NCBI GenBank assembly: GCA_900100325.1
Contig: LT629697.1
Span: forward strand, 3,779,423-3,843,422
Direction: 5' to 3'
Source: Frankineae bacterium MT45
GTDB lineage: Bacteria > Actinomycetota > Actinomycetes > Mycobacteriales > Jatrophihabitantaceae
DNA: 64,000 bases
A program made the position numbers and the translations under genes. This document shows positions 62,509-64,000 of the stretch, piece by piece (the first letter of the stretch is position 1; every line of letters starts with the position of its first letter). The notes beneath the pieces are model-generated. The model was not told the origin of the DNA. It searched no databases and worked only from the letters and a program-made list of their open reading frames with translations.

Positions 62509-63234
62509 GTGACGTACTGCCTGGCCCTACGCCTGGACGACGGGCTGGTGTTCCTCGCCGACACCCGCACCAACGCCGGCGTCGACAACATCGGAAGTTA
62601 CCGGAAGTTGCACGTCATCGACGCCGGTCCCGACCGCGCCTTCGTGCTCGAATCGGCCGGGAATCTCGCCACCACCCAGCAGGTCCTCGACTACATCCAC
62701 CGCGACCTCAGTGGCGACGGGGAGAGCCTCGCCACCGTGTCGCACCTCTTCGAGGCCGCGCTCTACGTCGGACGGCTGAGCCAGCAGGTGATACGTGAGC
62801 ATCAGGGGGCCTTCGCATCGGCCCTGGACGCCACCGCGACCTTCATCCTGGGGGGCCAGATCGCCGGAGGCGCGCCAGACATCCTGCTGGTCTACCCGGA
62901 GGGGAACTACACCCGCGCCTCCGACGAACGTCCGTTCCTGCAGATCGGTGAGCTGAAGTACGGGAAATTCATGCTCGATCTCGCGGTGCGATCCCACGTC
63001 GACATCGACACCGCCTCGAAGATCGCCATCGGTTCGATGATGAGCACCGCGACGGCCAACCTCTCGGTCGGCCCCCCGTACGACCTCGGCATCTACCGCC
63101 CCGACTCCTTCACCTTCGAGCAGCTCCGCATTCCCGAGGACTCCCCGGTGATCGCCGAACTGCGGAGCATCTGGGAGAAGCACATCGTCGGCCTGATGAA
63201 CGACCTGCCGGGAATCTCGGCCGGCGCGAGCTAG
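62509..63234 (+). CDS. Anbu-type proteasome-like peptidase
   Basis: This is a 241-aa Ntn-hydrolase of the Anbu group (ancestral beta subunit, related to HslV and proteasome beta). It begins MTYCLALRLDDGLVFLADTRTNAGVDNIGSYRKLHVID, giving a Thr at position 2 as nucleophile once Met is removed and the conserved ADTRTNAGVDNI stretch. It continues SAGNLATTQQVLDYIHRDL, ATFILGGQIAGGAPDILLVYPEGNYTRA, GELKYGKFMLDLAVR and KIAIGSMMSTATANLSVGPPYDL. GGGAG lies 5 bases before the GTG. The frame is open far upstream (to 61390), but that part is antisense to glsA. Typical Anbu partner genes (alpha-E, ATP-grasp, transglutaminase-like) are not in the window. Confidence 0.88.
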   Translation: MTYCLALRLDDGLVFLADTRTNAGVDNIGSYRKLHVIDAGPDRAFVLESAGNLATTQQVLDYIHRDLSGDGESLATVSHLFEAALYVGRLSQQVIREHQGAFASALDATATFILGGQIAGGAPDILLVYPEGNYTRASDERPFLQIGELKYGKFMLDLAVRSHVDIDTASKIAIGSMMSTATANLSVGPPYDLGIYRPDSFTFEQLRIPEDSPVIAELRSIWEKHIVGLMNDLPGISAGAS

Positions 63235-63253
63235 CTGCCCAGCGAGCTAGCCC

Positions 63254-63847
63254 TCAGTGGACCAGTGCCGCCGAGGGTTGCGCAGCGCCGCTGGCCGCCG
63301 CGAAGATCTCGTCGGTGGGCGGCGTGCGTCGGCTGTGGCGCAGTCCCAGCAGACCGAGTACCAGGAGCAGGGCGGCACCGAGGAACGCCGCGATCGCCGC
63401 GATGCCGGCGATCGTGCCCATCGTTGCGAAGGCGTAGGCATTCAGCAGCAGCCCGCGTAGCGTCTCGCCCCGGAACATCGTGTCGACCGTCGCCGCGAGT
63501 TTGGTGTCACTCGGGTTGGCCTGCGCCTCAGCGCTGAGTTGCGAGTAGGTCTTCCCGCCGCCGATCGCCTTGAGGTGGTTGGCGATGAAATGGTCGGCGT
63601 AGACCTCGGCCTGAGCGCCGGTGGTGAGTTGCTGCCCCGCGTACTGCTTCATCGCGGCGAATTCGGGGGCGGCGATGGCCGGGCTGTCCTTGGCCGGGAA
63701 GTAGATCTGCTGCTGGGAAAGCTGGGTGCGCACCTGGTCGGTGACGAAGAAGTGGGCCCAGGTCAGCAGGCAGCCGGCCACGATGAGGACGGCGGCCAGG
63801 GCCAGTCCGATCCAGCTGACGATCTTGTCGAGTGCTCTGCGCTGCAT
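63254..63847 (-). CDS. Two-TM membrane protein with extracytoplasmic domain
   Basis: This is a 197-aa protein. TM1 is near residues 9-31 (IVSWIGLALAAVLIVAGCLLTWAHFF), then about 100 residues outside (DQVRTQLSQQQIYFPAKDSPA, MKQYAGQQLTTGAQAEVYADHFIANHLKAIGGGKTYSQLSAEA). TM2 is at about 137-170 (MGTIAGIAAIAAFLGAALLLVLGLLGL), and the tail is basic then Ala-rich. The outer part resembles a family of actinobacterial aromatic-ring hydroxylase-neighbour proteins of unknown function. I cannot name it. AGGAGA lies 5 bases before the ATG. The 150 bases upstream contain three GTCCC motifs reminiscent of DosR half-sites. It converges on the Anbu-like gene with 19 bases between. Confidence 0.7.
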   Translation of the reverse strand: MQRRALDKIVSWIGLALAAVLIVAGCLLTWAHFFVTDQVRTQLSQQQIYFPAKDSPAIAAPEFAAMKQYAGQQLTTGAQAEVYADHFIANHLKAIGGGKTYSQLSAEAQANPSDTKLAATVDTMFRGETLRGLLLNAYAFATMGTIAGIAAIAAFLGAALLLVLGLLGLRHSRRTPPTDEIFAAASGAAQPSAALVH

Positions 63848-63936
63848 GGAGGTCTCCTGCGGTTCGGATGGGTCGGTCTGCCGACCGTGTACATCCCCAT
63901 CGTCGTGAGACCGCCGCCGAGCTGGATGAGTCCAAA

Positions 63937-63962
63937 GTCCCGTCCCCGCCCGAAGATGTCCC
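63937..63962 (-). promoter_or_regulatory. Three GGGAC motifs upstream of the two-TM protein gene
   Basis: On the minus strand GGGAC occurs at three places (plus-strand GTCCC at 63937, 63942 and 63958). The first continues GGGACTTTGGAC, like the left half of a DosR box. Spacing of the outer two is 21 bases. The region 63848-64000 otherwise holds no convincing gene, only an open frame (63763-63999) of unlikely composition. Confidence 0.35.
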
Positions 63963-64000
63963 GATAACCACGGGCCATCAGCGACGCGTCACTCGGCAAG

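Noticed and set aside
63763-63999. Minus-strand frame at the right edge
   Set aside because: Most of it overlaps the start of the two-TM protein gene in another frame, and its upstream part holds GGGAC motifs. I see no protein family.

Overview
The window is high-GC, gene-dense DNA from a free-living actinobacterium. The evidence is frequent GTG/TTG starts, Tat-exported enzymes, a fused CydDC exporter, DevR/DevS-type dormancy regulators with Acg-like nitroreductases, DUF222-HNH and SpoIIE-type phosphatase genes. A relative of the Frankia/Jatrophihabitans/Nakamurella groups is plausible, but that is inference; I saw no rRNA, tRNA, CRISPR array, integrase or transposase to place it more closely.

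Layout. 0-6 kb: a phosphate island, with a minus-strand pst operon in the order pstB-pstC-pstA-pstS (pstS runs off the left edge) and a Tat-exported purple acid phosphatase. 6-16.3 kb: cell-envelope and small genes (lytic transglycosylase, hotdog thioesterase, secreted and Ig-like surface proteins, CDF metal exporter, VOC protein, DUF222-HNH protein), interleaved with short tandem repeats. 16.6-28.9 kb: membrane metallophosphoesterase, GNAT, two divergent SpoIIE phosphatases, pntA-pntB transhydrogenase with a 29-codon ORF wedged between them, a MoxR/VWA pair and an XRE-MmyB regulator. 29-39 kb: ilvD, a 37-aa membrane microprotein, a DUF695 protein, a cholesterol-oxidase-like enzyme with its TetR neighbour, a secreted protein made of six 106-residue repeats, a UPF0303 protein and a parallel beta-helix protein.

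39-54.5 kb is the most coherent part: a hypoxia/dormancy (DosR/DevR) locus. On one strand lie a universal stress protein, a PNPOx-fold protein, an Acg-type nitroreductase, cydA, cydB, the cydDC fusion, a DevS kinase that keeps the haem-ligand histidine, a second Acg, a second GAF kinase, DevR, an AcuC-type deacetylase and a GNAT acetyltransferase. Palindromes matching the core of the DosR box (GGGAC-N4-GTCCC) lie in front of the first acg gene, and related elements lie in front of the second. This suggests that DevR controls its own operon, and that low-oxygen respiration (cytochrome bd), redox proteins and a protein acetylation switch are packed together. acuC appears to carry a frameshift near its 3' end.

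54.7-64 kb: an OmpR-type two-component system, an MFS exporter, a DUF7144 membrane protein, a GH15 glucoamylase/trehalase-like enzyme, a glutaminase-STAS fusion, an Anbu proteasome-like peptidase (with a perfect 19-bp palindrome between these last two), and a two-TM membrane protein with GTCCC motifs upstream.

Recurrent themes are (i) short tandem repeats close to gene ends, twice containing the stop codon of the adjacent gene, and (ii) several sub-60-codon ORFs with good start signals or coupled overlaps. Many long open frames on the strand opposite real genes are GC-skew shadows and were left out.
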